Source: Fimbriimonas sp.
GTDB taxonomy: Bacteria > Armatimonadota > Fimbriimonadia > Fimbriimonadales > Fimbriimonadaceae
NCBI GenBank assembly: GCA_031292555.1
Contig: JARLGV010000050.1
Coordinates: forward strand, 1 to 64,000
Direction: 5' to 3'
DNA length: 64,000 nucleotides
The notes under the pieces were generated by a model. It saw nothing but the letters and a program-made list of their open reading frames with translations, was not told where the DNA came from and did not search any database. Position 1 is the stretch's first letter; each line of letters starts with the position of its first letter. Made by a program: the position numbers and the translations under genes. This document shows, piece by piece, positions 1 through 8,590 of the stretch.

Positions 1-705
1 GACCCGAATGACCACCTCGATATCGACCCTCGGTTACTGTCCGCCTTCTTGGGGGTTAAGGAGTACAACCATGGCGCCCGTTCGATGGAAGCGATCGTCA
101 GTCTCTCTCGATTGGGCCAAGGCTCATGTTATGGCCCATCAGACTTGCCTCCGAAGGAGGTAATTCGGCTTCACGTCTCGGACGATTTTCGCAAACTGCT
201 CGAAGAGGAGAGCTCGTTTCGGCTCGATCACTCTCAGATTGAAGTCCTGGCCGAGAGAATCTACAATGCTTGGGTTGAGGAGAAGGAACGGCAAAGGATG
301 GTTGGCCCAATTGCAGCGATGGCGGCTGAACAGCCAAAGCCGTTCAAAGATGTATCGGAGGACGAAAAGGAATCGAACCGGTTGCCTGCCCGATTGACGA
401 TGGCCAGAATGGGAGGCAGGGGATACCAAGTCGTAGTGGCCGATTCGCACGATGGCCCCTCACTGGAGAAACTCCACCCGAGTGATGTCATAGCATTGGC
501 GCACAGCGAGCACCGTCGGTGGGTTCGGCAGAAGCTCGTGCAAGGATTCGCCTATTCGAAATCGACGATCCGGGCGTATTTGCTGCACGTGGATATGTGC
601 GAGTTCGATGATGTGCGGATCATGGACCAGAAGCTTGATTTCGGGATCATCGAAACCGTTACCGAATACCTGAAAGAGATCGGGTATGCCCTAACGAAGA
701 ATTAG
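1..705 (+). CDS. RyR-domain protein, C-terminal part (5' end outside window)
   Basis: The frame is open from base 1 to a TAG at 703-705, so this is the C-terminal part (about 234 residues) of a longer protein. The TTG at 49 is probably not the real start, because the residues before it (DIDPRLLSAFLG) read as protein. The last 70 residues resemble a RyR (ryanodine-receptor) repeat: ALAHSEHRRWVRQKLVQGF, then a Tyr/Asp-rich middle and a final Gly-Tyr. A weaker copy may lie around LAERIYNAWVEEKERQRM. Bacterial RyR-domain proteins are often fused to TrkA/NAD-binding domains and have no settled function; the missing N-terminus could carry such a domain. The next gene, convergent, also encodes a RyR domain, which supports the assignment. 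There is no signal peptide or membrane segment in the visible part. Confidence 0.72.
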   Translation, partial: DPNDHLDIDPRLLSAFLGVKEYNHGARSMEAIVSLSRLGQGSCYGPSDLPPKEVIRLHVSDDFRKLLEEESSFRLDHSQIEVLAERIYNAWVEEKERQRMVGPIAAMAAEQPKPFKDVSEDEKESNRLPARLTMARMGGRGYQVVVADSHDGPSLEKLHPSDVIALAHSEHRRWVRQKLVQGFAYSKSTIRAYLLHVDMCEFDDVRIMDQKLDFGIIETVTEYLKEIGYALTKN

Positions 706-727
706 GGCAGTTCAACTATATGCCCTA
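703..727. terminator. Symmetric bidirectional hairpin spanning two stop codons
   Basis: TAGGGCA (703-709) pairs perfectly with TGCCCTA (721-727) around an 11-base loop. The first three bases are the stop codon of the plus-strand RyR gene. The last three, read on the minus strand, are the stop codon of the other RyR gene. It probably terminates both convergent transcripts, though no long T-run follows. Confidence 0.55.
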
Positions 728-1018
728 TTCCAGTCCCGGCAAATGGATCTCGTAGCCCAGGGCCACGATCGCCTTGATAGTCTCCATCGCCGCGAGTCGG
801 TCGTAGACCTTCTCGCTGTCCGGTAGTTCGGAATAGGGAACGAGGCAGGGGTTTTCCTTGGCTTCGTCGTTGCGGCTCGGTCCATAATTCCAGCCGTCCT
901 TCATCCGTTGAGATGCCCAATTCTCGTGGGAATTCTCGGCGAGTTTCTCGGTGAGCGCCTCCAAGTCGGCGGGCAATGAAATAGCCGATGTATCGATCGG
1001 CTGGGGGCGGTAGCTCAT
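725..1018 (-). CDS. Small RyR-domain protein
   Basis: This is a 97-residue protein made almost wholly of one RyR domain. The family pattern is clear: SHENWASQRMKDGWNYG, then CLVPYSELPDSEKVYDR, then a helix ending ALGYEIHLPG. The start chosen is the ATG at 1016-1018 (MSYRPQPID); an in-frame TTG-type start at 1045 would overlap the upstream gene's stop. No strong ribosome site is visible for either. It lies 4 bases after the GH38-like gene on the same strand, so it may be co-transcribed with it. It has no signal peptide, so it is probably cytoplasmic although its upstream neighbour is secreted. Its function is unknown; RyR domains are thought to be ligand- or protein-binding modules. Confidence 0.82.
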   Translation of the reverse strand: MSYRPQPIDTSAISLPADLEALTEKLAENSHENWASQRMKDGWNYGPSRNDEAKENPCLVPYSELPDSEKVYDRLAAMETIKAIVALGYEIHLPGLE

Positions 1019-1022
1019 ATAT

Positions 1023-4000
1023 CTAGAGCTTACCGCTCGCAGCATTTGCCCGTTCCACCCGAATCGTCACAACCTGCCAGCCCGACATACTGAGGCTTTC
1101 GCCGATCGAGTGGAGGGGGCGCTCCGAAAGGTCCGAGAGGGAACGGACGCCTGCCGACCCGGACCACCGAATTCTGATCGATCGAGGTCGTCCTCCGAGA
1201 CACCAAAGTCGCACGATGGTGGCATGTCCGTCCTCGCTCGGTTTGAGAGAGGTCACTACGACATTGGGATCGTCAATCGCCAAGAGTGGCAGAACTGCCG
1301 GCAACGATCCGACGATCAGCGGCTGGGCCAGCCCAACCCCAAACCGATAGGCCTCGGCATCGTTGTACTGGTCATGAGCCCGTATCGAGTATCGGTAGGT
1401 GAGCAGTCCGCTCTGGTCAGCCCGATAGTTCGTGTACCAGTGGTTGTTCAGTGCCCAGGATACGATCGTCTGAGTGGGTCCCAGATGTTCGATCCATTGC
1501 TTGGGATCGTAGCCGCCGTCGAGCATCCGCGCGGTAATTCCTCCAACTTCCATCAGCGGGGCATCGAGGGAGGTCCATGTGATCCCATAGCCGCCGTTCG
1601 AAATGTCGACGAAATACTGAGAACAAAACCAGTTCTTGTTAGACCCGGCAATCTGGTCCAAGTCCGGCCGGACGATCGCCCATGGCGTGTGAATCCGCAG
1701 CACTCCCTCGCTAACTGCAAACGGAAAGGGAATATGAACGCCTTCTTTGGTCCGAACTGCGACTTTATCGATCTCGTCGGAAAAGTCCACCCGGTCCAAC
1801 CCGGCAACCACTTGAATCTCCTTGGAGACTCCCCGCGTTCCCGGTGCTTGGCAACGAACTCGGATTTGAGCTACGAGCGGTCCAGATTCGATGACATCGT
1901 AGCCGATCGATCGGTCCAGTTGGAGGTTCTTTATGTCGGAGCCAGGCAGGTACTCGTAGCGATTCAGGTCGAAGGGTGGATGAACGAAGTCATGCTTCAG
2001 TCGTTTATGCCACAGCCTGACGACTTGGTTGCCATCGGTTGATAGATCGATACGCCACTCCGGGCTCTCGATCGTTTGCCCAACTGCACTGGCACGCTCT
2101 GCAACGCAGGGTGATCCGGCAGTCACATGCAATGTTAGTGTGCTAATCCCGGGCAGGTTCTTGACCAATACTGCGAGCCTTCCTGACTTTAGGCGTTGCG
2201 AGGGCAGAGGATGGCCATAGTCGTCGACGACCCTGTCTCCGGACTCCGATTGGCTCCTCGACAGGGTCACGAGATCGGTGCGAGGCCACGAGTTAGTGTT
2301 GGTTACCGAGACAACTGCCTCAATCCGACCGGCAGAGAAGGACGACAGCAGTCTGTGCGAGATATCGTCGGCATGCGTAGCAAAACTCTGCTTGATGGCC
2401 CACTGGGCCTTGACGAACTCCGAATCCGGCTCCGAAACACTGTTATAGGCGCCCCACGTGTGCTCCGAGTACAAGATGACGTTACGCCATCCGTCCCAGA
2501 AGGCCTTTGCGTCGTAGCGTTCGGGAGCAGTCATGGCTGCCAAGGTCTCTGCTTGCACCAGCCGATCGGCGCTGGCTCGATTTGTCGCCGTCTCCCGGGC
2601 CGAAGAACCGGCGCCGTCTTCCCAGTAGGGCGTAAAGTCCCCTCGAACGACTGGAATCCTCTTCCCAAATCGTTCGACGAGTTGCATACAGGCATTGGAA
2701 GCGGTCGAGCAAACTAGATGAGGAACAACGTACTTCTGGTTCCAGTTCTGCACGGCGCGCGGCACGTCACCGTCGATCGGGAAATTGTCGGTCCCACTCC
2801 AAGGCATCGCCAGGACATCGTATGGGTAGTTGCTTGAGGCAAGCTGGCTGAGCCTCGGAAAGATATAGTCGTCGGCGAAGTCCTTGCTAGGATCGCTGGT
2901 GCGATAGATTCGCGATCGATCTCCGTTGAAGTGGCGCAAGCCGTGAGCGGTGCCGTAGGAAGTAGTTTCCCAAACCAGGACTCGCGATTTGCCGGATGGG
3001 CTCGACCAGAAGAAGGGTTTGTCCTGCCAGGCGCTCAAGACGCCGCCAATTCGGTCAGAGGGGTTCGGCATCAAAACGAGATGTCGGATTCCGGCTTGTG
3101 ACATTGCATCGACCGCGCCCCACGTTACGCCTGGTACATCGGTTTGAGTTGCGGTGTGCAAAGAGATGCCTAGCCATTGAGAAAGCCGACCGGAGAAAGC
3201 ATAGCTTCGCATCAGCTCTTCGGGGCGCATGAGGGCGGTGAGCACGTTGCAGTAGTTCGCCGAACAATCGAAAATGCCCGATTGGAAGGCGTCGGCAACT
3301 TGGCGCAATTCGTCGGGAGAGCCGTCGGCGAGGAAGTTATCCAAGATCCAAGTCGCCTCCATGGTGAACCGGTATCGATCGTCGGTTCCAAATCCCCTGG
3401 ATTCCTTGGCTACCTTGAGTGCGTCGAAGAGGTTTCGCCGGTGCATCTCCGCGACCTTTGCCTGGATATCGGTGTATCCGATATCCACGTGCGAGTGGGG
3501 AAGCAGGTAGACGATCCAGGGCCGTACCGCTTCGACTTCGAGAAATCCCTTCGAATCTAGGTGGTCCGTATGGATGTAAATGGCGAGACGTTCTTTCTTT
3601 TGGCCAACGCCTGAAGGTGTCGGCGACTGCGGCCGAATCATCGCGGTAACGGTTTGCCGCCCTGACCGTAGCTGGACTGGAATCGGATCGCCTCGATCTA
3701 GGCAGATCGTTGCCGCTACGGGGTGACCAAGATTCGCGACGTCGAAGTCGACCGGCTGGCGCGGGCCGGTCGGTGTTTCTAGAATCACTTGACGCTGAGG
3801 CAGAGGAGAGACGAAAACGCCGTCTTTCACGGGCACCGAACACAAGTCGCCGAAGCTCTCAAATTTCAGGGAGTCATATAAGACCCAGCTGCCCGAAAGT
3901 GTCTGAATGGACAAATCGTTGTTGCCGTTTCGAAGGCAACCTGAGGGAATCTCGGACACCCAATGACAGGTCATTCCTCGCTGGCTGCGTCCTTCGACTA

Positions 4001-4394
4001 CATCGTCTCCGCTGCCTGCGGGAGCCTGCCAGCTCGAAACTATGCGCCCGTTCATGAGAAGTTGCAGGCGCGGCGGCGAAGTGGCTTGAGTGTCGGCGAA
4101 GTCGATAGTAAGTCGGGCCGAGCCCCTTGGCTTTGCTCCTGAAAGGCCAAAGAAGATATCGGCGCGATGTGAACGGCTTCCTGCCCAAGTATCCAATGGA
4201 CCGGGCAGAACATAGGGTATGTCGCTTTCGCGGGACGCCCCTACAACAAAGAGCGCATCGGTGTGGTAGTCGCGGAAGTGACCCGGCGCCAATCCGAAGC
4301 CGGCAGGAGTACCGTCCGGCTGACCGATCTGCCACAAAACCGATGATTGAATAAATGGAAGCGCAACACACGCAAAGAGAAGGTCAACGATCAT
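1023..4394 (-). CDS. Secreted GH38-like (alpha-mannosidase superfamily) enzyme with N-terminal beta-sandwich
   Basis: A 1123-residue protein with a short hydrophobic N-terminus (MIVDLLFACVALPF) that looks like a signal peptide. Residues about 20-180 (WQIGQPDG... to SWVLYDSLKFE) resemble the galactose-binding-like sandwich (domain III) of family 4 rhamnogalacturonan lyases. The GH38-type catalytic barrel begins near residue 300 with LLPHSHVDIGYTD, whose His and Asp match the zinc ligands of the family. The aspartate in TATQTDVPG is the likely nucleophile. A long C-terminal beta-rich part follows. Substrate is uncertain: secreted enzymes of this divergent GH38 type may act on mannosides or on other glycans. 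It is close to a RyR gene downstream and separated from the peptidase upstream by two hairpins. Confidence 0.82.
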   Translation of the reverse strand: MIVDLLFACVALPFIQSSVLWQIGQPDGTPAGFGLAPGHFRDYHTDALFVVGASRESDIPYVLPGPLDTWAGSRSHRADIFFGLSGAKPRGSARLTIDFADTQATSPPRLQLLMNGRIVSSWQAPAGSGDDVVEGRSQRGMTCHWVSEIPSGCLRNGNNDLSIQTLSGSWVLYDSLKFESFGDLCSVPVKDGVFVSPLPQRQVILETPTGPRQPVDFDVANLGHPVAATICLDRGDPIPVQLRSGRQTVTAMIRPQSPTPSGVGQKKERLAIYIHTDHLDSKGFLEVEAVRPWIVYLLPHSHVDIGYTDIQAKVAEMHRRNLFDALKVAKESRGFGTDDRYRFTMEATWILDNFLADGSPDELRQVADAFQSGIFDCSANYCNVLTALMRPEELMRSYAFSGRLSQWLGISLHTATQTDVPGVTWGAVDAMSQAGIRHLVLMPNPSDRIGGVLSAWQDKPFFWSSPSGKSRVLVWETTSYGTAHGLRHFNGDRSRIYRTSDPSKDFADDYIFPRLSQLASSNYPYDVLAMPWSGTDNFPIDGDVPRAVQNWNQKYVVPHLVCSTASNACMQLVERFGKRIPVVRGDFTPYWEDGAGSSARETATNRASADRLVQAETLAAMTAPERYDAKAFWDGWRNVILYSEHTWGAYNSVSEPDSEFVKAQWAIKQSFATHADDISHRLLSSFSAGRIEAVVSVTNTNSWPRTDLVTLSRSQSESGDRVVDDYGHPLPSQRLKSGRLAVLVKNLPGISTLTLHVTAGSPCVAERASAVGQTIESPEWRIDLSTDGNQVVRLWHKRLKHDFVHPPFDLNRYEYLPGSDIKNLQLDRSIGYDVIESGPLVAQIRVRCQAPGTRGVSKEIQVVAGLDRVDFSDEIDKVAVRTKEGVHIPFPFAVSEGVLRIHTPWAIVRPDLDQIAGSNKNWFCSQYFVDISNGGYGITWTSLDAPLMEVGGITARMLDGGYDPKQWIEHLGPTQTIVSWALNNHWYTNYRADQSGLLTYRYSIRAHDQYNDAEAYRFGVGLAQPLIVGSLPAVLPLLAIDDPNVVVTSLKPSEDGHATIVRLWCLGGRPRSIRIRWSGSAGVRSLSDLSERPLHSIGESLSMSGWQVVTIRVERANAASGKL

Positions 4395-4489
4395 TCGCGC
4401 ACAATCTTGCGCTTGCCCATTGATCCCAGGGGACGGTGAGATCGACTTCGAGCGCCGGAGTATTAGACCGCTCGATGACGATATGTTTC

Positions 4490-4537
4490 GCCCAAACCCG
4501 CGGTTTGGGCTTCCGGGCCGGCAAAACGGCCCGGAAG
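4490..4537 (-). terminator. Two tandem GC-rich hairpins after the S53 peptidase gene
   Basis: Two adjacent perfect inverted repeats are visible. The first pairs CTTCCGGGCCG (4510-4520) with CGGCCCGGAAG (4527-4537), loop 4521-4526. The second pairs GCCCAAACC (4490-4498) with GGTTTGGGC (4502-4510), a 3-base loop. They start 11 bases after the peptidase stop on the minus strand and lie about 95 bases upstream of the GH38-like start. There is no T-run, so they could be a Rho-type or RNA-stabilising 3' end instead of a classical intrinsic terminator. Confidence 0.6.
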
Positions 4538-4547
4538 TGCCATGGAG

Positions 4548-6386
4548 CTAAGGAATCGTCCCGTTGCTCTTGATGTAGTTGTAGAGGCCGCCGAAATTGA
4601 GGGCGCCCCAACCGGTTGCATAGTCCCATCCTGCCGCCGGCGTTGCTGCGGTGCTAGTTCCAGGCAGGTTGCCGATACTCGAACCGGTAGTGATGTCGTA
4701 GAAGATCGACGAGTTTGTGCCGATCGCGTAAAGGTAGTTCTGGACTCTGCCGAACCGCACGTTTGATCGAGACGAGTTCGGCGTGACGCCGTTGAATACC
4801 TGTCCCATCATCGCGCCTAGGCCGCCTGCCGTCGCCGGGCTGGCTATGCTGGTTCCATCGATGGCGATCGACGTTCCTGGCGGGTAGCTGCTACCGGATC
4901 CCGTGTTGTAGAAGATGGAGTAAGCCCATCCGGTACCGTTGTTGCTGCCAAGCCCGTTCTTCCCACCGGCAGATGACGCCAAATCCGGCAGCAAGCGATA
5001 GTTGTACTTACTCGTCTTGGATGAGATGTAGGTCGTCTGGTAGGAGGGAGCGACGTTGAATGCAAATCCGTGGGCGGCCGTGTCGTAAGGATCGAATCCG
5101 CCTGTTCCGCCATACCCGCCCGAAAGTCCCCAGGTTGCTTCGGAGGAGCGGACGCCTGTGACCGAGTTAACGGTCGCGATCGATCCGCCCACGTTCAGCA
5201 CTTCTGGGTCGATGTCCGGGTAGCCATAACGAGCGCCTCGGGCTGGGAACGCACTTGTTCCGTCGTCGCCGGTGGCCGCCATGTAAGTAATGCCCTGGAG
5301 CGACAGTGAGACGTGAATGTTGTGGGCCGATGTCCACGTCGATCCATAGTACGTGTTTGAGCTGGATGTCTCCCATCCGTAACTCTCGGTGACGATGTCG
5401 GCCAGATTGTCGCTTGAGATCTTGCTGAGCGTGGTGATTGGCGCGGCCGTGTCGTTGGTCGAATCGTCATAGTCGTAAACGGTCGCCAATGGTGCTGCCG
5501 CGAGAACAGCTTGGAGATCCAGATCGCCCTCTCCTTGGGGCGAGCCAACCCCGTAGGTTGTTCCGGTTCCGACTTTGACAACGACGATGTTCGAGCCGGC
5601 TCCGCCGGACGGAACGGGAAGGCCATAGGTGCTCGTCCAGTACGGAATGTTGTTCAGCCGGTAGCCATCCCAGTTGGCGATCGCGATATTTACGCCCTGA
5701 CCATAGAAGCCTGCTCCGTAGCTCGCTGCGTTATAGCATGCCCGGAAGAGGGTCGGATTCAACTGAGTTGTGGTGGCGAGCGGCCTTCGCTCGATAGACG
5801 TGTCAAGTCCGTCAACGCTGAGAACTTTGCCCGCGATCGCAGCCGGCAGCTGCAGTGCTGTCAAGTTCGTTCGATAGAACCCAGGTACGCCGTTGGAATC
5901 GATCCGAGAGACCCACCCTAGGTTAGTTTTGAATGCCCAACTGACCTGCTTGGCGGTGCCGGTTGCCATGATAGTGAGTCGGTTCTTGGCCACGTCCGAG
6001 ACTGTCAACCCGTTCGCCGTGAGGTAGGCGACGGTAGCGTCGACGTCCGATTGGGCAGGACCAAATCTCTCGCCAACCTGTTCGGGCGTCAGAAACTGGC
6101 GGTAGTTAGGAGACCACGGATCGTTGATCTGATCCGCGAGAGTCTGCATGCCAGATGGATCTCGTGGCTGCAAGCTGATGGCAAAGTAGACGCTCTCTCC
6201 CGGCTGGGACGGCAGGGCGGACTTTGCACTGACCTCGGGGTGCCTAATGCTGTTCGGCAACGCAGCAAACTGCGTGCCACTAGCCGATGCCATGGTAGGG
6301 AATACGAGCATGCTAAGCGCGGCGATTCCCGTCGAAATACGTCGAAGCGAATCAGCTTTGGTTGTTGGCAATTCCAATCTAATCAC
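4548..6386 (-). CDS. Secreted S53 (sedolisin/kumamolisin-type) serine-carboxyl peptidase precursor
   Basis: A 612-residue precursor. Residues 16-36 form a signal peptide ending ...TMASASG. Residues about 55-190 are the pro-kumamolisin activation domain (DPWSPNYRQFLTPEQV). The catalytic part shows the family's Glu and Asp in GEGDLDLQ (E286, D290), the oxyanion Asp in ATGDDGTS (D374), the nucleophile Ser in DGTSIASP (S513), and the calcium-site motif FYDITTG (D564). All key residues are present, so it should be an active acid endopeptidase after self-cleavage. The GTG start is supported by TGGAGG 8 bases upstream and by a good promoter at 6497-6525. It is probably monocistronic, given the promoter upstream and hairpins downstream. 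It likely feeds on extracellular protein. Confidence 0.93.
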   Translation of the reverse strand: MIRLELPTTKADSLRRISTGIAALSMLVFPTMASASGTQFAALPNSIRHPEVSAKSALPSQPGESVYFAISLQPRDPSGMQTLADQINDPWSPNYRQFLTPEQVGERFGPAQSDVDATVAYLTANGLTVSDVAKNRLTIMATGTAKQVSWAFKTNLGWVSRIDSNGVPGFYRTNLTALQLPAAIAGKVLSVDGLDTSIERRPLATTTQLNPTLFRACYNAASYGAGFYGQGVNIAIANWDGYRLNNIPYWTSTYGLPVPSGGAGSNIVVVKVGTGTTYGVGSPQGEGDLDLQAVLAAAPLATVYDYDDSTNDTAAPITTLSKISSDNLADIVTESYGWETSSSNTYYGSTWTSAHNIHVSLSLQGITYMAATGDDGTSAFPARGARYGYPDIDPEVLNVGGSIATVNSVTGVRSSEATWGLSGGYGGTGGFDPYDTAAHGFAFNVAPSYQTTYISSKTSKYNYRLLPDLASSAGGKNGLGSNNGTGWAYSIFYNTGSGSSYPPGTSIAIDGTSIASPATAGGLGAMMGQVFNGVTPNSSRSNVRFGRVQNYLYAIGTNSSIFYDITTGSSIGNLPGTSTAATPAAGWDYATGWGALNFGGLYNYIKSNGTIP

Positions 6387-6496
6387 TAAAATAACCTCCA
6401 GGACTGGACTCAGTATTCTCCCGTCGCCTGCTCTGCAAGTCAGATTTTTACCGGCTGCTTCCAGACGTATCGACGATCGGAAATACTGAAGACGGC

Positions 6497-6525
6497 ATTA
6501 TAGTGGATTGCTGATCCACTTCCAA
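6497..6525 (-). promoter_or_regulatory. Sigma-70-type promoter of the S53 peptidase
   Basis: On the minus strand, TTGGAA (6520-6525) is followed after exactly 17 bases by a perfect TATAAT (6497-6502). This predicts transcription starting near 6490 and a leader of about 100 bases before the GTG at 6386. Confidence 0.65.
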
Positions 6526-6646
6526 GTGGCTCCTGCGATCATGCTAAGGTTTGCGAATCAATGAGCATAAGTACCGATCATTTAGGTGATCGGGCATTGA
6601 GAGCCGGAGAAGAGTCCTTTACGCTAGTCCAAAAATCAAGACAATC

Positions 6647-8167
6647 TCAGAGATCGCTTAGCTCCAAGAACGTGTCTACGACCTGAGGATCGAAGTGGTG
6701 GCCGCGCTCTCGGGCGAAATGGCTAAGCACTTTCTTGGTCGGCCAGACGCTCTTCCGGTAGGGTCGCCTGTGTTTGAGGGCGTCCCAAACATCGACGATT
6801 GCGAAGATCCTCGCGGCAATCGGTATCTGCTCGCCCTTTAGCCCACGCGGATACCCGGAACCGTCCCATTTTTCGTGGTGACAGTACGGGATATCGAGGG
6901 CCGGGCGCAGATAGTCGATCGGCGAAAGCATTTCGTAGGCAAAGGTCGGGTGTTTCCGCATGATCAGCCACTCATCCTCAGTTAGTGGCCCTGCTTTGAG
7001 AAGAACGTGGTCGGGGATGCCCATCTTTCCAATGTCGTGGAGAAGGGCTCCCCGGCGGATATGCACGATGTCGTGTTCAGATAGCCCGAGAGCCCGCGCC
7101 AGACGAACCGTAAGTTCCGTGACGCGCAGTGAGTGCCCCTCAGTCTCTTTGTCGCGAAGATCGAGCGCCCGGGACCAGCCTTCGATCGTCGCATCGTAGG
7201 CCTTGATCAGTGCGAAGTTGGCGTGCTGAACCTGCTCGAACATCATCGCGTCGTCGAGTGCGACGGCAATGGGGCCGCAAAGTCCCTCCAGGAACGAAAC
7301 CCACTCGTCGTCCGCCACAAACTCGCTTCGGAAAAACACGCCAAGAGAGCCAAGCACTCTGCCTTTGGCCATGAGGGGGCACGCATATCCCGACACGAAC
7401 CCTTCCGAACCGAAGATCGGCGACGGGCGAAACCTTGATGCTTCGTGATCGAGATCGTGGATCACGATCGTCCGCTGCTCCGAAACCGACAGGCCAAGGG
7501 CGCCTTGACCGAATTTCAGGCTAGCGTTTTGACTGGTTACGTGATGGAATCCTGTTCCTGTCGCAAATTCGAAGTGAGCCGACTCCCGATTTAGCGTGCA
7601 GACGCAGATCGCATCTCCGCCGAGATTCCGTTGTATCTGGTCAACGATTACGTTCAGGGTAAGCCTTAGGTCCAGGCTTCCTGCGACGGCCAAGTCGATT
7701 GAGCGGAGCGTGGCAAGCCGCCTTACCTGAGCTGCATGCCGGACGTCAGCCTTCTGGCGTTCGCTAACATCGCGCAGAACGGCAGCCATGTAGCATCGGC
7801 CGTTCATTTCGACTTTCGTTATGCTGGCTTCTGCGGGAAACAGCTCCCCGTCTCGCTTCATACCGAAGATCAGGCGCCGGCCGGCCATATACCGGGTTTC
7901 CTGATTTCCGAGCTTGAAATCTTCGACGAGCGCTTTGTGAAGTTGGGCTGTGTCGGATGTGAGCAGGCAGTCCAGAGGACGTCCCAGAACGTCTAGCTCA
8001 GAGTAACCAAAAACTGCCTGGGCTGCCTGATTGAACAGGACGATCCGCTGCCGATCATCGATGACGACGATCGCTTCGGACGTCACATTAACAAAAGTCC
8101 AAAGCAAGGCATCGAAGCGGGCTTGGCTATCGACCCACGGACTATCATCAGCTTGGTTGTTTGGCAT
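6647..8167 (-). CDS. PAS-GAF-HD-GYP protein, c-di-GMP phosphodiesterase
   Basis: A 506-residue cytoplasmic sensor. Residues about 20-135 form a PAS domain (VTSEAIVVIDDRQRIVLFNQAAQAVFGY), about 150-310 a GAF domain, and about 330-500 an HD-GYP domain. The catalytic signature is complete: HD in ALLHDIGKMGIPD (H377, D378), HHE at 430-432, and DGSGYPRGLKG with GYP at 438-440. Such enzymes degrade the second messenger cyclic di-GMP. No membrane segment is visible, so the PAS and GAF domains probably sense a cytoplasmic ligand or redox state. A GAF-GGDEF cyclase in the window (29495-30577) could supply the messenger. The ATG at 8167 has no clear ribosome site. Pairing of this enzyme with pilus or exoenzyme control is inference. 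Confidence 0.92.
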   Translation of the reverse strand: MPNNQADDSPWVDSQARFDALLWTFVNVTSEAIVVIDDRQRIVLFNQAAQAVFGYSELDVLGRPLDCLLTSDTAQLHKALVEDFKLGNQETRYMAGRRLIFGMKRDGELFPAEASITKVEMNGRCYMAAVLRDVSERQKADVRHAAQVRRLATLRSIDLAVAGSLDLRLTLNVIVDQIQRNLGGDAICVCTLNRESAHFEFATGTGFHHVTSQNASLKFGQGALGLSVSEQRTIVIHDLDHEASRFRPSPIFGSEGFVSGYACPLMAKGRVLGSLGVFFRSEFVADDEWVSFLEGLCGPIAVALDDAMMFEQVQHANFALIKAYDATIEGWSRALDLRDKETEGHSLRVTELTVRLARALGLSEHDIVHIRRGALLHDIGKMGIPDHVLLKAGPLTEDEWLIMRKHPTFAYEMLSPIDYLRPALDIPYCHHEKWDGSGYPRGLKGEQIPIAARIFAIVDVWDALKHRRPYRKSVWPTKKVLSHFARERGHHFDPQVVDTFLELSDL

Positions 8168-8454
8168 CGGGAAGTTAAGGACAAAGACATACTATAAAGC
8201 GAAAGCGACTAAAAACACAGCCAGTGAACACAGTTAACTGATGGTGAGGCTTTATGATTTGTCGTGAGTTCTACCACAAGATGTTACGAATTGCCTGAAT
8301 TTGGTCCGCAATTGTTCGTTTGCGCTAGATGTCTGGAGTTTTCTGTGTGGACCATCGATGTAACGGTCAAGACAAGGTGCTCGCTTACATCTCGGCTATT
8401 CAGTATCGACGCCAATACCTTGTGAAATCCGAGTATTCGGTCTCGTACTTTCCC

Positions 8455-8584
8455 AATCGCTCTGTGGAGCGATTAGGCAATCATCTCCCTTAGAATCCTC
8501 TTGGCCTAAGGTTTTCGCGATGGCCGTCGGGTAAGAGAGGATGGGCACTGACTGGCGTCGCCCCAAGGCGAGAGCCGTGCTTCC
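8455..8584 (+). ncRNA. Folded leader upstream of the MFS gene (candidate cis-regulatory RNA)
   Basis: The 8168-8590 gap (423 bases) has no gene, but its distal part is full of inverted repeats. AATCGCTC/GAGCGATT (8455-8462 with 8467-8474) has a TGTG loop. CCTTAG/CTAAGG pairs 8488-8493 with 8506-8511. Just before the start codon is a nested stem: GCAC/GTGC (8545-8548 with 8577-8580), GGC/GCC (8554-8556 with 8574-8576) and TCGCC/GGCGA (8558-8562 with 8567-8571). The GGGCACTGACTGGCG segment resembles the 5' half of the ZTP (pfl) riboswitch, but the 3' half is missing. I cannot name the class. The rest of the gap (8168-8450) must hold the promoter of the divergent HD-GYP gene; I see nothing else in it. 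Confidence 0.35.
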
Positions 8585-8590
8585 GAACCT

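Noticed and set aside
1110-2717. Long plus-strand frames opposite the GH38-like gene
   Set aside because: They are antisense to a clearly coding gene with conserved motifs, and their translations are rich in Arg/Pro as expected for shadow frames.
4384-4629. Minus-strand frame ending WAKHIVIERSNTPALEVDLTVPWDQWASARLCANDR-like sequence
   Set aside because: The last 40 codons look somewhat coding, but the frame overlaps the S53 gene, has no ATG or GTG start in the gap, and runs through two perfect terminator-like hairpins. It may be a gene remnant; I cannot support a call.
8539-8584. ZTP (pfl) riboswitch before the MFS gene
   Set aside because: Only the 5' half resembles the consensus. The required 3' GGGGAGC and CCGCC segments are missing, and the gene is not a purine or folate gene.
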